A stretch of 64,000 nucleotides of DNA from Gari tellinella (taxonomy: Eukaryota > Mollusca > Bivalvia > Cardiida > Psammobiidae), in assembly GCA_922989275.2 (NCBI GenBank), contig OV277871.1:5890001-5954000 (forward strand), given 5' to 3'. The notes beneath the pieces were generated by a model. It had not been told where the DNA came from. It was given only the letters and a program-made list of their open reading frames with translations, and did not search any database. Both the position numbers and the translations under genes were made by a program. This document shows, piece by piece, positions 10,440 to 22,355 of the stretch. The first letter of the stretch is position 1. Every line of letters starts with the position of its first letter.

Positions 10440-11260
10440 TGGATAGTGGTGTAGTACTTGTTGAGGCGCATCAGCATTATTATGACCGTATGTGCAGAAG
10501 TTAGTCCAGAACAGACTTTAACACAAACCTTAACGTTGACCCTAGAGGTCAAGGTCGCCAAACTGCGGTGCAACGTGATGTATTCATTGAGGCGAATCAG
10601 CATATGAAGTGTCATGGCAGTAGCTACAGTAGTTAGGCCAGAACAGACTTTAACGCAAAACCTTATCGCTGACCCTACAGGTCAAGGTCAATGTCAACAA
10701 ACTGCATTGCAACTTGGTGTACTCATAGAAGCGCACCAGCATATAAAGTTTCAGGCCAAGGTCAAAAGTCAAGGTTACCAAACTGCAGTGCAACGTGGTG
10801 TACTCATTAAGGTACATCAGTATATGAAGTTTCTTGACCGCAAGTGCAATCGTTAGTCCAGAATAGACTTTATTGCAAAACTTTAAGTTGACCGTAGACA
10901 TCTTCAAACTGCGATGCAACGTGTTGTACTCATAGAGGCGCATCATCATAATTGTGAAGTTTCTTGACCGTATGTGCAACTGTTAGTCCAGAACAGATTT
11001 TAACTATAAACCTTATCGTTGACCCAAGACGTCAAAGTCACGGTACTGCGGTGCAACATGGTGTACTCACTGAGGCGCATAATCATATACATGAGAGTGC
11101 GTTACCGTAGGTGGAGTAGTTGGACCAGTACATTTTAAGTCCAGAATAGACTTTAATGCAAAACCTTAAAGTTGACCCTAGAGGTCGATGTCAAAGGTCA
11201 AGGTCAACAAACTAAAAATTGTAAATGTTGTGCTCATTAAGGCGCATCTATGGCTCTGAT
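10440..11260. repeat. degenerate ~130-bp tandem array
   Basis: Units share TTAGTCCAGAACAGACTTTA and a GGTGTACTCATTGAGGCGCA-like block followed by a TCAGCATATGAAGT-like text. Starts of the TTAGTCCAG motif fall near 10501, 10633, 10853, 10983 and 11138, so unit length is about 130 bp with some partial units. The open frames inside are a by-product. Confidence 0.75.
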
Positions 11261-11547
11261 TTACCCTCTTGTTTCTGGGATAGTCCGGTCGCCAACGCTG
11301 GGTATACAAATGTAGCATAAACCCCCTCACTTCGTGAATGTGAGCTAAAAATGAGTGATAAACAGTGGTCTGGTGATATACTAAGGTATTGGGTAAAACA
11401 AAACACTAGTGTTGTACAGTCAGCTTTATTTCCATAAATAACACAACCATGACAAGTTTAATCATAGTCATTCCGCTCTGACAATATACTGATGATTCTG
11501 GTCCATTGAAATATAAACACAGTCCTGCCATGATATCCTGAGCTGGC

Positions 11548-11786
11548 TTAACCCATTCCTCCATAAAAATATGCCTTTTGATGCCTTTAATTTATTTCTC
11601 TACTGTGGAAAATAGTTGCACTTTATACAGTTCTGAATATGCAATATTAGATATAATTTGTACATTAGCAGATAATAGCTTAAAGAAAAGCAGAATGCAC
11701 CGTAAGGCAAATTCTGCTTTTCTTCCAACCTGCTTTAAGTGGACACTTCTCAAAATAAGCAAACAATGTATAGGGTAATGGGTTAA
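11548..11786. repeat. M2 MITE
   Basis: TTAACCCATTCCTCCATAAA ... GGGTAATGGGTTAA with TTAA on both sides. Hairpin with TTAAAGxAAAGCAGAATGC at about 11672-11740. Confidence 0.85.
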
Positions 11787-12009
11787 AACCTGGCCGAGCT
11801 AAATGCTCATACCTGGTCAGAAGAATCCTGCAGGCGTCCTCTGGTATAGGTCTGCACTGTATGCTATTTTGCAATATTTTGAAAAATAACCTTAAAGTCC
11901 AAGTCCAACATGAACCAGACTTGACTCTTTGCATGCTGGGTAATTTTGTCGTCTGCAACAATTACATGTCATCTGTTGCTGATTTTTCAAATTTCTTTTC
12001 AAATCAGGG

Positions 12010-12090
12010 TCAAAGTGTCAAACAGTTTTGATCCTGATGAGACTCCACGTAAGGCGACATCTCATCAGGATCCAAACTGTTGGCAAAGGT
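12010..12090. repeat. orphan M4-type core hairpin
   Basis: GTCAAACAGTTTTGATCCTG...CATCAGGATCCAAACTGTTGG with TGATGAG in place of TGATCAG. M4 ends are not clear. Confidence 0.6.
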
Positions 12091-12198
12091 TACCATGGTT
12101 TCACCGCTAGCATGCTAAATGTTAATTGGAAACTAATTGTCCTTTTGGTGTTTATTGAATGATATGATTCAAACGTGCTGGAGTTATCATGTTTCTGT

Positions 12199-12444
12199 TT
12201 AACCCATTACCCCATAAATACACTTATTTATGCCTTTAATTTATTTGTCCTATGAAGAAAATAGTCTCACTTCAAACATTCAGGAATATATTACTTTTTT
12301 TTTTAAATTCAAGCAGATTATAGCTTAAAGCAGGCTGAAAGTAAAGCAGAGTGTGCCTTAAGGCACATTCTGCTTTACTTCCAACCTGCTTTAAGTGGTC
12401 ACCTATCTTCATTACTAGAAACAGGTTATTGGGTAATGGGTTAA
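12199..12444. repeat. M2 MITE
   Basis: TTAACCCATTACCCCATAAA ... GGGTAATGGGTTAA. Long hairpin centred on CCTTAAGG (about 12356). Confidence 0.88.
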
Positions 12445-12606
12445 CATTCATCTGTCTGATTAGCTACCAATGGAAAGAAATTCATTAATGTTCTTGACAG
12501 GTGACTTATTCAAGTAGAACAAACATAATGCAGAATGGTTTCTGAATTAATTTTTCTCCTACATTAAACAGCTTCAAGTTAAGATATCCATGCTTTTCCA
12601 ACTAAA

Positions 12607-12770
12607 TACAGTAAAACCTCTCTAATATGACCATTTAAATAAAGGCTAATTGGTTGAATAAAAGACAGGTGACAGCTTAAAGCATGATGATAGTTAAACA
12701 GAAAGCTCTTAAGGTAGCTTGATAGTTTTGATACTGCAAGCAGATTTTTCTTATTTATCATCATGATTTA
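12607..12770. repeat. M6 MITE, 3' truncated
   Basis: Left end TACAGTAAAACCTCTCTAAT, then GACAGGTGACAGCTTAAAGCA and GAAAGCTCTTAAGG. Confidence 0.7.
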
Positions 12771-13627
12771 TAATTTTTTCCCCCATTTTATAGCTGAATG
12801 GTTTAAGTGGTACACATGTCACCACAAAATGTCTTTTTTAAAAAATTATTTTATTTTTTTACGATTTTATAAGACAAATTTAAAAAAAATTCAAACAGCG
12901 ATTTCAAAGCCGTCTTAATTTGTAACACCTTTAAAATTGCCCATAATACACTTCATTAACATATCTAAGGATCCATGTCTCAGATTTTTAAAATTCCCCT
13001 TCCAACTATTATTATGTAACATCAAAGTTATTTTACCGTTTAAAATCGATTTCTATTGCGTAATGCTTTGCTGTGAACAGCTGGAGAGCCTCATCAACAT
13101 TCTGAGACATGGTTCCCTCGAGAAGATAATACTCTTTCATCTGCTTCAAACCGCATGAAAATAGGACCCCAATCGCGAACACAATCGTTGTTCAAACATG
13201 CCGCGTGTCTGAAAATAAGGAGGTGCCGAAAACGTCAATTGACTGATAAGCGTGTCATTTTGACTGTCTGACACAGTGCGAATATCCCCGGGGTTCAACT
13301 ATGTCCTTTTTGTTTCAACCAATAAGAAGACACATATTTCGTAAGAGATTTTCCTTAGCTCAACCCTTAATAAAATATATCTATCATAATTCAATAATGA
13401 TTTTAACACGCGAAACCCATAAATCACGCAACAGCAGCTGGAGAACGCCTCTAGCTGGTCATGTGGCTGGACTACGGAGTGCTTAATGAGGTGTGATTTA
13501 TTGATCAGATAGCCGTGTAATGCGTTTGGTTTGGTTTGGGAGATTTTGGTAAAATGTAGAACAGAATGTCGGCTATCAAAATCGGAAAAGAGGTTAAAAA
13601 CACAATTTTTGCAGTTTTAAAGCTATC
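12771..13627. other. no gene recognised; small inverted repeat
   Basis: A/T-rich stretch. GATCCATGTCTCAGA at 12970 is loosely inverted against TCTGAGACATGGTTCC near 13100, with GATTTTTAAAATTCCCC and adjacent text. No family termini were found. Confidence 0.45.
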
Positions 13628-13742
13628 AAGACACCTTAAGGAGCTTTCTGTTTTACTGTCACCTTGCCTTAAGTAGTCACCTGTCGTAATCGCTTAATAA
13701 TTAAAATAGTTTAATGGTCATAATAGAGAGATTTAACTGTAC
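13628..13742. repeat. M6 MITE, right half
   Basis: AAGGAGCTTTCTGTTTTACTGTC, then GTAGTCACCTGTCGTAAT and right end ATAGAGAGATTTAACTGTA. Confidence 0.65.
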
Positions 13743-14184
13743 AATGTTACAGAAGTTAACATGACAAAGTGTATTAACAATTGAGCACATGTTAATTCTT
13801 TTGTCTTTCTCTTTAATATGAAATCCAATGCAAACAAAATGCAACAAAACATAGCAAATAATGTTAATATTAAAAATCTGGTGATTTATCAATATATGAC
13901 TGGAAAACAGTTTGAATCTCATCAGCGAGCAATTAACCTGGGTCTGTTCAGACACCAAACTATTTTTAATGGACATAATTATTTTTTAAAGAAAAATAAC
14001 ACAATCTCCCATGTGAATGCGCACGAACATCTTATACATCTGTCAGAAAAAAAATACCTTATACCTTTGTTTGGAATTTCTGGTTTGGAATTCAAAAACG
14101 TTTCTCGTTCATTATAAAAACTCAACAGATACGAGTATACAGCAGGGCTTCAGATAAGAGATAGTGGACTGAGTATTTTCTCCT

Positions 14185-14437
14185 TTAACCCATTACCTCA
14201 TAGCCAATTTCTAGTATTGATGATAGGCAACTACTTAAAGCAAGTTGAAAGTGAAGCAGAATGCGCCATATGGCGCATTCTGCTTTACTTTCAGCCTGCT
14301 TTAAGCTACCATCTGCTAGAATATAGAACATATTTCTTATGATACATATTTATTGCTGTATTAATTGGAACTATTTTTCTTCATTGTAGGAATAAATAAG
14401 AGGCATTAAAATGAGTATTTATGAAGTAATGGGTTAA
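14185..14437. repeat. M2 MITE, tandem pair member 1
   Basis: TTAACCCATTACCTCATAGC ... GAAGTAATGGGTTAA. The hairpin is perfect around GCGCCATATGGCGC. The right TTAA (14434-14437) is also the left TTAA of the next copy. Confidence 0.88.
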
Positions 14438-14693
14438 CTCATTACTCCCTAAAAACACATATTTTTACACCTCTAACTATTTCTACACTAAGGAAAGTAG
14501 TCCCCACCTAGGAAGTCCTGAAAATAAACAGAAGACATTTCCAGTATCTTACAGATAGCAGCTTAAAGTAGGTTGAAAGGAAAGCAGAATGCTTCTTTAG
14601 GAGCATTCTGATTTACTTCAAACCTATTTTAAGTGGTCACTCAACTTCCAAGCTAGAAACAGGATATGGGGTAAAAGGATTAATCTTCACAAA
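14434..14693. repeat. M2 MITE, tandem pair member 2
   Basis: TTAACTCATTACTCCCTAAA ... TATGGGGTAAAAGGATTAA, opposite orientation to its neighbour, with which it shares one TTAA. Confidence 0.85.
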
Positions 14694-14748
14694 TCCCTAA
14701 GTTGAGATTACTCATTAGGTTGTATTAGAGGAACTTTACGGAATACAC

Positions 14749-15010
14749 TTAACCCATTACCCCATGTGGGGTTTCTAGTTTTGGAAACAGGCAGGTTGAA
14801 AGTAAAGCGGAAAGCTTCTTTAGGAGCATTTTGCTTTACTTTCAACCTGCTTTAAGATATAATCTGGACAGATACATGTACTGTATATATGATATATGAG
14901 TTTTATGTGCAGGACTTTCTAAATGGAAACTGCTCTTCTTATTGCAGAAATGATAAGAGGCATAAATGATAAGAGGCATAAACAGATATATTTATGAAGT
15001 AATGGGTTAC
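14749..15010. repeat. M2 MITE
   Basis: TTAACCCATTACCCCATGTG ... GAAGTAATGGGTTA(C). A small internal duplication of AATGATAAGAGGCATAAA occurs near 14952-14980. Confidence 0.85.
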
Positions 15011-15399
15011 TTTTATTGTATTGGCATTTCAAGTAAAATTGTGCATGTGCATGTACCAATACTGCAAACAGCTTGCCACAATGACCTTCTTTGTGTTCTG
15101 TGATGTGGTTCTACAATATTCTACCTTTATCTAGTTTCAAGCAGCCACTTGCATTTAACACTATAAATAGCATTGGTTAATTGTATGTATTTGTGCTTAG
15201 TGTAAAGCCACACAAATAACCAAACTAGTTCGAAGGCTTCCTCTCAAACAAACACACACACAACATCCAAAATTAGGATTCAAACGGAGAGTGATGATGA
15301 GACAAAGTGACTGATAATTCAAGACCATTTACACCAGGCCACAGAATGTTCCAATCCAAATACAAACATCACCCAAACACCATCTCCATGCATACAAGC
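15011..15399. other. nothing recognised
   Basis: No gene or family termini. A CA-rich run (ACACACACAC) lies near 15250. Confidence 0.45.
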
Positions 15400-15619
15400 A
15401 CACGCAAACAAAACGCAAACGCATTGTAATAAAATGTAGAAAATGACCACTTTTTGACAATTCTGAATGTTGAACTAAAGATGAATGGTAAACAGTTTGG
15501 AGCCTGATCAGACGCCTGGTTACCCGGCATCTGATCTGGCTCCAAACTGTTTGCATGGAAAATAATAGATTTAGCGTAAACGTGTTTATTGGGAAAGAAT
15601 AACGTTTTCTCCATTGTAA
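15400..15619. repeat. M1 MITE, left end lost
   Basis: Starts within the family (AACAAAACGCAAACGCATTG) and ends ACGTTTTCTCCATTGTA. Core hairpin 15490-15554. The open frames across it belong to the repeat. Confidence 0.8.
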
Positions 15620-15989
15620 CAACTCATGATTATTTCTGCATCATCTATACACAATTACATATCATATATTTATCATATATATTTAAGCACATTTATGAAA
15701 ATATTGATTCTGTAAGATTTCAGGACGAAATACCTTTATTTACAGCAGAAAAAATAATCAATATGTATGGCATTCTAACTATGCATGGTTAGAACCCAAA
15801 GGGTTAAAAGGAGCTTTCTGCATTATTTCTATCCTGCATAAAAAACACATCAAATTAAATACACTAACATGAATACTGAACATGAATATTTGTCACTTAA
15901 TACATGACTGACTGCAAATATAACTGTTACTTCATATATCAGCAACTGAATATAAATCAATTATTGCTTGTAGACAGGCACCATTTATA

Positions 15990-16050
15990 ATTGCCATAAA
16001 CCCTTTCACAGTCATTATGATGTCATCACCTGCCTAAAACATTCACTGCC
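15990..16050. repeat. M4 left-end fragment
   Basis: TAAACCCTTTCACAGTCATTATGATGTCATCACC matches the M4 start and is cut by the M2 copy that follows. Confidence 0.5.
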
Positions 16051-16298
16051 TAAACCCATTACCCTATTCACCTCTGTATGCCTCTGATTTGCTCCTCCAT
16101 TGAAGGAAATCGTTCAAATTCCTACAATGATAGATATGCATCATAAGAAATATTTTCTACATTCTGGCAGATGGTAGCTTAAGGCAGGCTGAAAGTAAAG
16201 CAGAATGTGCCTTAAGGCTCATTCTTCTTTAATTTCAAACTGCTTTAAGTGGTCACATGTCTTCAAAACTAGAAACAGGCTATAGGGTAATGGGCTAA
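16050..16298. repeat. M2 MITE
   Basis: TAAACCCATTACCCTATTC ... ATAGGGTAATGGGCTAA. Hairpin at about 16170-16250; TTAA sites eroded by one base. Confidence 0.8.
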
Positions 16299-16951
16299 GT
16301 TATAACCTATCAGTTATAACCTTTCAAAAATAAATACCCTAACTATGAGATTCTGACTACATGTATCACAAAACAAGAACATCAGTAAAGGCTAGACAAC
16401 CTAATTACTCACTTAATAATTTGACACTTGCTAGTTATCCCCCTTTACAGTAAACCTTTCTAGCATTAAAACATTGAACCTGAGCCACAAGTATACTAGT
16501 CATTTATAAATAGCATACATGTGAAGTGTGCAATTGTTTTATGCAAACAGTGTAGACCCTGAGCAGTGGGCTCAATTAGGATCCCTCTGTGTATATAACT
16601 GCTTCCAAAGAACAGGTGCACTCTTCACATGTGCATAGGCTGTAAATTACCAGTTTACTTGTCGCTAGGGTTTAAATTTCTGCAGGAATGATACACATTT
16701 AAAGAGTTACAATGCAGTTTGTATCCGCAAACCAATGTTAGATCATTGTACACCCCTTATCGAAATGTGCACCCTCTTATTGGAATACATGTACAGACAA
16801 GTCTAAATAACTTAAACTGGCCTAAGTAAAACTTTCCCATACTTTAAAGAGAAAAATTAACTATTTACATTTGAAATTCATATATACTTCACTGTATCCT
16901 TCATAGCAAAAATTATAAATCTGTTAATCATAGTATTCAACCTCTATGCAT

Positions 16952-17571
16952 GTTCAACTCATTATCCCATAAATAAACATTTTTACCCTGTTAATTCATT
17001 CCTCCACTTGAGAAAATAGTTCCACTTTATACAGTCACAGATATGAATCATAAGAAATAGTTTCTATGTCCTAGCAGATCCCATTCAAACTTGGTTGCGT
17101 AATTTCAGTCGGCCATATTCGCAAGACACGAAAGACAACTCCTATTAATCTATCTCAAATGCGGTCAAATTACTCTCCTTCGATATAGACACAAAGAAGG
17201 GGTGTACGTTCGTCTTGTCTTAATAAGTAATAGTAGTGAAAAATGGACGAGACTTGATAGGAAATTGGAATTGTCCATTTCAAGTTTCAGGGATGAATGA
17301 GTTAAGGCAGGTTGAAAGTAAGCAGAATGCACCTTAAAAATGTACCCCATATCCCGTTTCTAGGTTTGAAGAAACGTGATCGCTTAAAGCAGGTTCAAAA
17401 TAAAGCAGAATGTGCCTGCTTAACTTTCAGCCTGCTTTAAACTACCATCTGCTACGATTTAGAAAATATTTCATTATATGCATATTTATATTTGTATAAA
17501 GTGGAACTATTTTCTATGATGGAAGAATAAATGAGATGCTTTAAAAGGTATATTAATGGAGTAATGGTTGA
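16952..17571. repeat. M2 composite, interrupted
   Basis: M2 left part 16952-17078 (CTCATTATCCCATAAATAAA...) breaks at TAGCAGATCC. After about 220 bp of non-M2 DNA (17079-17302) the M2 hairpin half resumes (AAGGCAGGTTGAAAGTAAGC). A second, shortened M2 follows (about 17340-17571, CCCCATATCCCGTTTCTAGG ... GGAGTAATGG). Confidence 0.65.
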
Positions 17572-17752
17572 AGGTGCATTTTGCTTTACTTTCAGTCCGC
17601 TTAAAGATACCATCTGCTAGAATATAGAAACTATTTCTTCAGGTGCATATTTATAACTGTATACAGTGGACACTCAACTATTTTCTGAGTGCAGGAATAA
17701 ATTAAAGGCGTAAACAGGCATATTTACAGAGAAATGGTTTAACCCATTACCC
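17572..17752. repeat. M2 right-half fragment
   Basis: GAAGGTGCATTTTGCTTTACTTTCAG through GAGAAATGGTTTAA, ending at the TTAA used by the following copy. Confidence 0.65.
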
Positions 17753-17991
17753 CATAGACTTTTTCTATTTTTGAAAATAGTTTACCACTTAAAGCAGGTT
17801 GAAAGTAAAGAAGAATGCGCCCTTAAGGCACATTCTGCTTTACTTTCAGCCTGCTTTAAGCTATTATCTGCTAGAATATAGAAAATATTTATTATGATTG
17901 TTATTTGTAACAGTATAAACTGGAACTATTTTCTTCAGTGGAAGAATAAATTAAAGGCGTAAAAAGGATTATTTATGGAGTAATGGTTTAA
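17749..17991. repeat. M2 MITE
   Basis: TTAACCCATTACCCCATAG ... TGGAGTAATGGTTTAA. Near-perfect hairpin around GCGCCCTTAAGGCAC. Confidence 0.87.
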
Positions 17992-18265
17992 GCCAGTTTG
18001 GGATTGATACAAATATGCATAAAATTAAAATTTACAATAAATGAGAAACACAAATCATAAGAGAAGCATTTAATAGCAAAATAAAATCAAATTGCACAAA
18101 CAATAACATAAAATGTTTCAGTAACAGACAAAACATTCTGAGAGTATGCTAAGAAACTATTGCATCAAAATTTTAAAGCAGTGAGTCTGATAATAAACCA
18201 GTATCTTTTAAATTCCTATACAAACCAGTTATGCATTGTTATGAATATGTTGCTGCTAAACCCAT
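17992..18265. other. nothing recognised
   Basis: A/T-rich spacer without recognisable repeat ends or gene signals. Confidence 0.45.
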
Positions 18266-18519
18266 TTAACCCATTAACTCATAGTCTGTTTCTAGTATTG
18301 AAGACTGGTTACCACTTAAAGCAGGTTGAAAGGAAAGCAGAATGCACCTAAAGGCACGTTCTGCTTTACTTTCAGCCTGCTTTAAGCTGCCATCTGCTTA
18401 AATATATAGGAAATAGTTTTGATGGTACATATTTATAAATGTATAAAATGGAACTATTTTTTTCAGCGGAGGAAAGAATGAATGGCACAAAATGTTGTCT
18501 TATTGAGGTAATGGGTTAA
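18266..18519. repeat. M2 MITE
   Basis: TTAACCCATTAACTCATAGTC ... GAGGTAATGGGTTAA; hairpin at about 18315-18388. Confidence 0.86.
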
Positions 18520-18547
18520 GCCTAGTGTCCCCTAAAGTAGGCTTTAT

Positions 18548-18625
18548 CAAACAGTGCAGACCCTAATGAGATGCTGCATTGTGCAGTGCATTACACGGCA
18601 TCTCATCAGGATCTGCACTGTAGAC
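18548..18625. repeat. core-type hairpin
   Basis: AAACAGTGCAGACCCTAATGAG ... CTCATCAGGATCTGCACTGTAG, with inner stem TGCATTGTGCAGTGCA. Confidence 0.6.
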
Positions 18626-18659
18626 TATTTCATAAGAAATGCTCTGCTGTATGGACAAC

Positions 18660-18828
18660 ACTTAACTCGAACTATCGGATAGTTGGACACATAACCTGCA
18701 TTGTTTCATGCTCTGTTAGGTCGAACATACCAATATTTCAAAGTAAAAACGTGGCTAAGCCACGTTTTTACTTTGAAATACGGGTATGTTCGATTTAACC
18801 GAGTTAGAGATATCGAAGTTCGACTGTA
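18660..18828. repeat. M5 MITE
   Basis: Right end ATATCGAAGTTCGACTGTA. The centre is ATTTCAAAGTAAAAACGTGG inverted onto itself through CTAAG (18735-18785). Confidence 0.8.
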
Positions 18829-19017
18829 TGTTTAGATCACCCTTGTCAATCTATTAGGAAATCTTTCAGGAAGCACACAGGTAGGGTTCATTGTAATTTC
18901 TAGGAATGTATGGCTAAGGCAGGACAGAAGTAGAGCTTTTGCGTTACTGTTTTCCTTCATAAAGCAGCTAAAAATCTTCATGATACCTAGAAGAACAGGT
19001 GTTGAACACAAGCTGAC

Positions 19018-19212
19018 ACCTTTTATCCCATGGCCTGTTTCTAATATTCAAGACAGGTAATCATCTCATGTTGAAAGTAAAGCAAATGCACCTTAAGGCT
19101 GAAAGAAAGTAAAGCAGAATGTGCCTTAACGCATATTCTGCTTTACTTCTAACCTGCTTTAAGTAGCCTCTTATCTTCAAAACTAGAAACAGGCAATGGA
19201 GAGAAGGGTTGA
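19018..19212. repeat. M2 MITE, shortened, ends eroded
   Basis: CTTTTATCCCATGGCCTGTTTC ... CAATGGAGAGAAGGGTTGA. The hairpin stem AAGCAGAATGTGCC/CATATTCTGCTTT carries an inserted partial duplicate at its left arm. Confidence 0.7.
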
Positions 19213-19370
19213 AATTATTACATGATTCTAACATGATATAGCATGATAATAACATGATAAAGACTTGTATACAAAGCTTGGTATTATTGCTTATGGAATG
19301 TGAAGTCGTGAAATGGTGCATGTTCTATCTGCCTGTGAGAGAGAAAATGACAATTAACTTTGGTAAAAAC

Positions 19371-19550
19371 AGTACAACCTCTCTATTACGACCACTAAAT
19401 AAGAAGGCCATCTAAAGACAGATGACAGCACAAGGTGACAGTAAAACAGAGAACTCCAAAAGGATCTTTCTGTTTTACTTTAAGTAATCTGTCTTAAAAG
19501 ACGTAATACTTAACACAATTCAGTGGTCTTAATAGAGAGGTTTTACTGTA
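19371..19550. repeat. M6 MITE
   Basis: TACAACCTCTCTATTACGACCAC at the left and GTGGTCTTAATAGAGAGGTTTTACTGTA at the right; central GGTGACAGTAAAACAGA hairpin. Confidence 0.82.
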
Positions 19551-19609
19551 CACTGATCCAGTTTCAAAGAATTAGTAATACTAAATCTGAACCTGTAATT
19601 GATACAAGG

Positions 19610-19837
19610 GAAAAGACATTCTTTCCCACTTTAACAGGTACAACGCATTGCAATTAAATGTAGAAAATTATATGTTTTTACATTTTTAGTTTTCATTTTA
19701 ATCTGAGTGACAGTTTGAAGCCTCATCAGACGCTGGGTTTCCCAGCATCTGATCTGGCTGCAAACTATTTGCAATGGAAATAATAGTTTAAGCGTAAGCG
19801 CATTTATTGGGAAAGAATAACATCTTCTCCACTGTAA
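19610..19837. repeat. M1 MITE, left end eroded
   Basis: AAGACATTCTTTCCC ... GAATAACATCTTCTCCACTGTA. Core hairpin 19711-19770 with GGGTTTCCC centre. Confidence 0.78.
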
Positions 19838-20430
19838 TATCTTCAACTAAATTTAAACTAGTGTGCTATAATATTGTTGACTTCTTTATTTTAATTGTTT
19901 TCACCCATAGTGGCAAGTACACTCATCCTTTTTCCAACAGTGTTCCTGTGATGAATACACAGTGTCCTGTGCAATCATGTCCTGTTAAAAGAATCACTGA
20001 AAATACTTCAAGCATCAAGAAAGCTGAAAAGTGAAAACAAGTCTTGAGGACAGGTAACAAGTTACTGGAGAACCAGATAAACCAATCTCATTTACAATGG
20101 TCATAAAAATTACGACTGTTCTGTCTTATTACTGTCCAATTATTTAACACATGAATATAATATTGCAACCTGCAGTAAGTTTAGTACATGTAAAACCTAA
20201 ATTAAATCAAACTAATACATAAGCTAAAATAATAATCTATTCATAAAAAGTTGTAAAAAATATCTTAATCCACTATTGATATTCATCCCAAACAATAAAT
20301 ACTAGTTAACAAATGATATACCTTAACTACCCTAAATATTGGGACACACTTTATAACTGCTATGCTTAATCTTAAAATTAAAAACTAATTGCTTTTATCA
20401 CACAGTTATTTGTTCAAAAAGGTGCAAACT
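19838..20430. other. nothing recognised
   Basis: A/T-rich, no gene signals and no recognised repeat family. Confidence 0.45.
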
Positions 20431-20437
20431 GAATGAC

Positions 20438-20492
20438 AAACAGTGTAGACCCTGATCAGGGAGCAGTCTGATCAAGGTCAACACTGCTTGCT
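20438..20492. repeat. core-type hairpin
   Basis: CAAACAGTGTAGACCCTGATC ... CTGATCAAGGTCAACACTG with a very short inner stem; M3-like core without M3 ends. Confidence 0.55.
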
Positions 20493-20503
20493 CAGGCCTG
20501 TCT

Positions 20504-20756
20504 GGGGCCTGTTTCATAAAAGTTTACTTCGTACGACAAATGTTGTCGTAAGTCAGATCATAAAAGTCTCAATTATTATTTATTTCTTCATCTAATCCTG
20601 TCTTGTGACATCTTTTTGGAATCGTCTTGAAAAGACGATTCCAAAGAGAAGTCACAAGACAGGAATAGAAAGGGAAATCAGAAATTAAATGTATTTTAAA
20701 GTTTTGACTTATGACAACATTAATTTTGTCGTATGAAGTTTTATGAAACGGGCCCC
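20504..20756. repeat. M8 MITE
   Basis: GGGGCCTGTTTCATAAAAGTT inverted against TTTTATGAAACGGGCCCC, plus TACGACAAATGTTGTCGTA near the ends. Centre palindrome GGAATCGTCTTGAAAAGACGATTCC. Confidence 0.88.
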
Positions 20757-21025
20757 TGGTCCTATACTTAGGGTCTTTACAGTAACTCGTGGTAAGAGAC
20801 ACTTAAATTCTTCATCTACAACTAACACTTTACTCTTCTCCAACTGAATATTCATATAATATATACAATTCCACCCACTGTGAACATCTATCAGTTGACA
20901 TCTTACATTGGCTGATAAAATAAGGAATTTTTTCTTGTGTTAAGTGGGTTGATTTATTTGTTTCCGCCATCTCATGGCTAATTTGATGGCCCAGAGAGAG
21001 GGGAGGGAATATAGAAAATCCAGTG

Positions 21026-21281
21026 TTAACCTGGCCATCCCCCCATAAATACGCCTTTTTACGATTGTAATTAATTCCTTCACTGATGAACATAATTCAA
21101 ATTTATACAGTCATGAATTTGTATCATATGAAATATTTTCTGTATCCTAGCAGATAATAGCTTAAAGCAGGCTGAAAGTAAAGCAGAATGCGCCTTAAGG
21201 TGCATTCTGCTTTACTTTCAACCTGCTTTAAGTGATAATCTTTCTTTAAAACTAGAAACAGGCTATGGGGTAATGGGTTAA
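21026..21281. repeat. M2 MITE
   Basis: TTAACCTGGCCATCCCCCCA ... GGGGTAATGGGTTAA; hairpin GCGCCTTAAGGTGC. Confidence 0.86.
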
Positions 21282-21385
21282 GCTGACATTCTACGATCAA
21301 GCATGGCACTCTCTAAAGCTGTATGCAAAACAGAAAGATCTGGTCCTATAGGTACTTTCTGCTTATTTTCATTCTGCATTGACCC

Positions 21386-21610
21386 TTAACCCCATAGCCT
21401 GTTTCTAAGTTTTGAAAATAGGTTGCCAGTAATACAGAATGTACCTTAAGGCACATTCTGCTTTACTTTCAGCCTGCTTTAAGCTACCATCTGCTAGGAT
21501 ATAGAAACTATTTCTTTTGTTGCACATTCATGACTGTATAAATTTGACTTAAACAGTGGAGGAATAAATTAAAGGCATTAAAAGTGTATAAATATGGAGT
21601 AATGGGTTAA
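21386..21610. repeat. M2 MITE, hairpin arm deleted
   Basis: TTAACCCCATAGCCTGTTTC ... GGAGTAATGGGTTAA. The left hairpin arm is shortened (GGTTGCCAGTAATACAGAATG). Confidence 0.82.
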
Positions 21611-21655
21611 GGTGTCCATTGAACAGACTGCTTACTCATCAGTTCAAAGAAATAC

Positions 21656-21844
21656 TACAGTCGAACCTCAAACTCGCCTAACTCGAACTATCTGATATCT
21701 CGACACATGAACTTCATTCTTTCATGCTCGATTATGTCGAACATACCCGTATTTCAAAGTTAAAAAGTGGCTAAGCCACGTTTTTACTTTGAAATACGGG
21801 TATGTTTAACTTAACCGCGTTCGAGATATCAAAGTTCAACTGTA
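21656..21844. repeat. M5 MITE, full length
   Basis: TACAGTCGAACCTCAAACTC ... GATATCAAAGTTCAACTGTA. Long centre palindrome with GTATTTCAAAGT...ACTTTGAAATAC. TA-flanked. Confidence 0.87.
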
Positions 21845-21983
21845 TTTCATACTCCTACCCTGAACATAGTAGACCTTGAGTATTTACATTGTTAATTACC
21901 CCAACTGAACTGCCTTCTGATAAAAACAATGCCTTTCACACCTTTATATATTCTTTATAGAAAATCAATGTTTTTACATGATT

Positions 21984-22177
21984 TTAGCCCTTTACTCCAT
22001 AGCCAGTTCCTAATTTTGAAGACAGGTAACCACTAAAGCAGGCTGAAGCTTTAATCTGCTAGGATTTAGAAAATAATACTCATGGTTCATTTTCATGACT
22101 TCAATGAAGGAACTATTTTGTTTAGTGGAGGAACAAAATGAATGCGCTAAATGGCGCTTCTATGGAGGAAAGGGTTA
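21984..22177. repeat. M2 MITE, internally deleted
   Basis: TTTTAGCCCTTTACTCCATAG ... GGAGGAAAGGGTTA. Most of the central hairpin is missing (AAAGCAGGCTGAAGCTTTAA). Confidence 0.65.
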
Positions 22178-22355
22178 TCCTGTCTTGGTAAATAGCAAAG
22201 GGCAATTTTTATGATACACCAGTATCACAGCAGAAAGCTCTTTATGAAAATTTCTGCTTAACTTTCAGCCTGCATCAACCTTTCTAAAATACTGAACGCA
22301 GTGATACTGGAAAAGTTTATACAATAAAATAAGTATTTTTACAACAAAATGCAGT

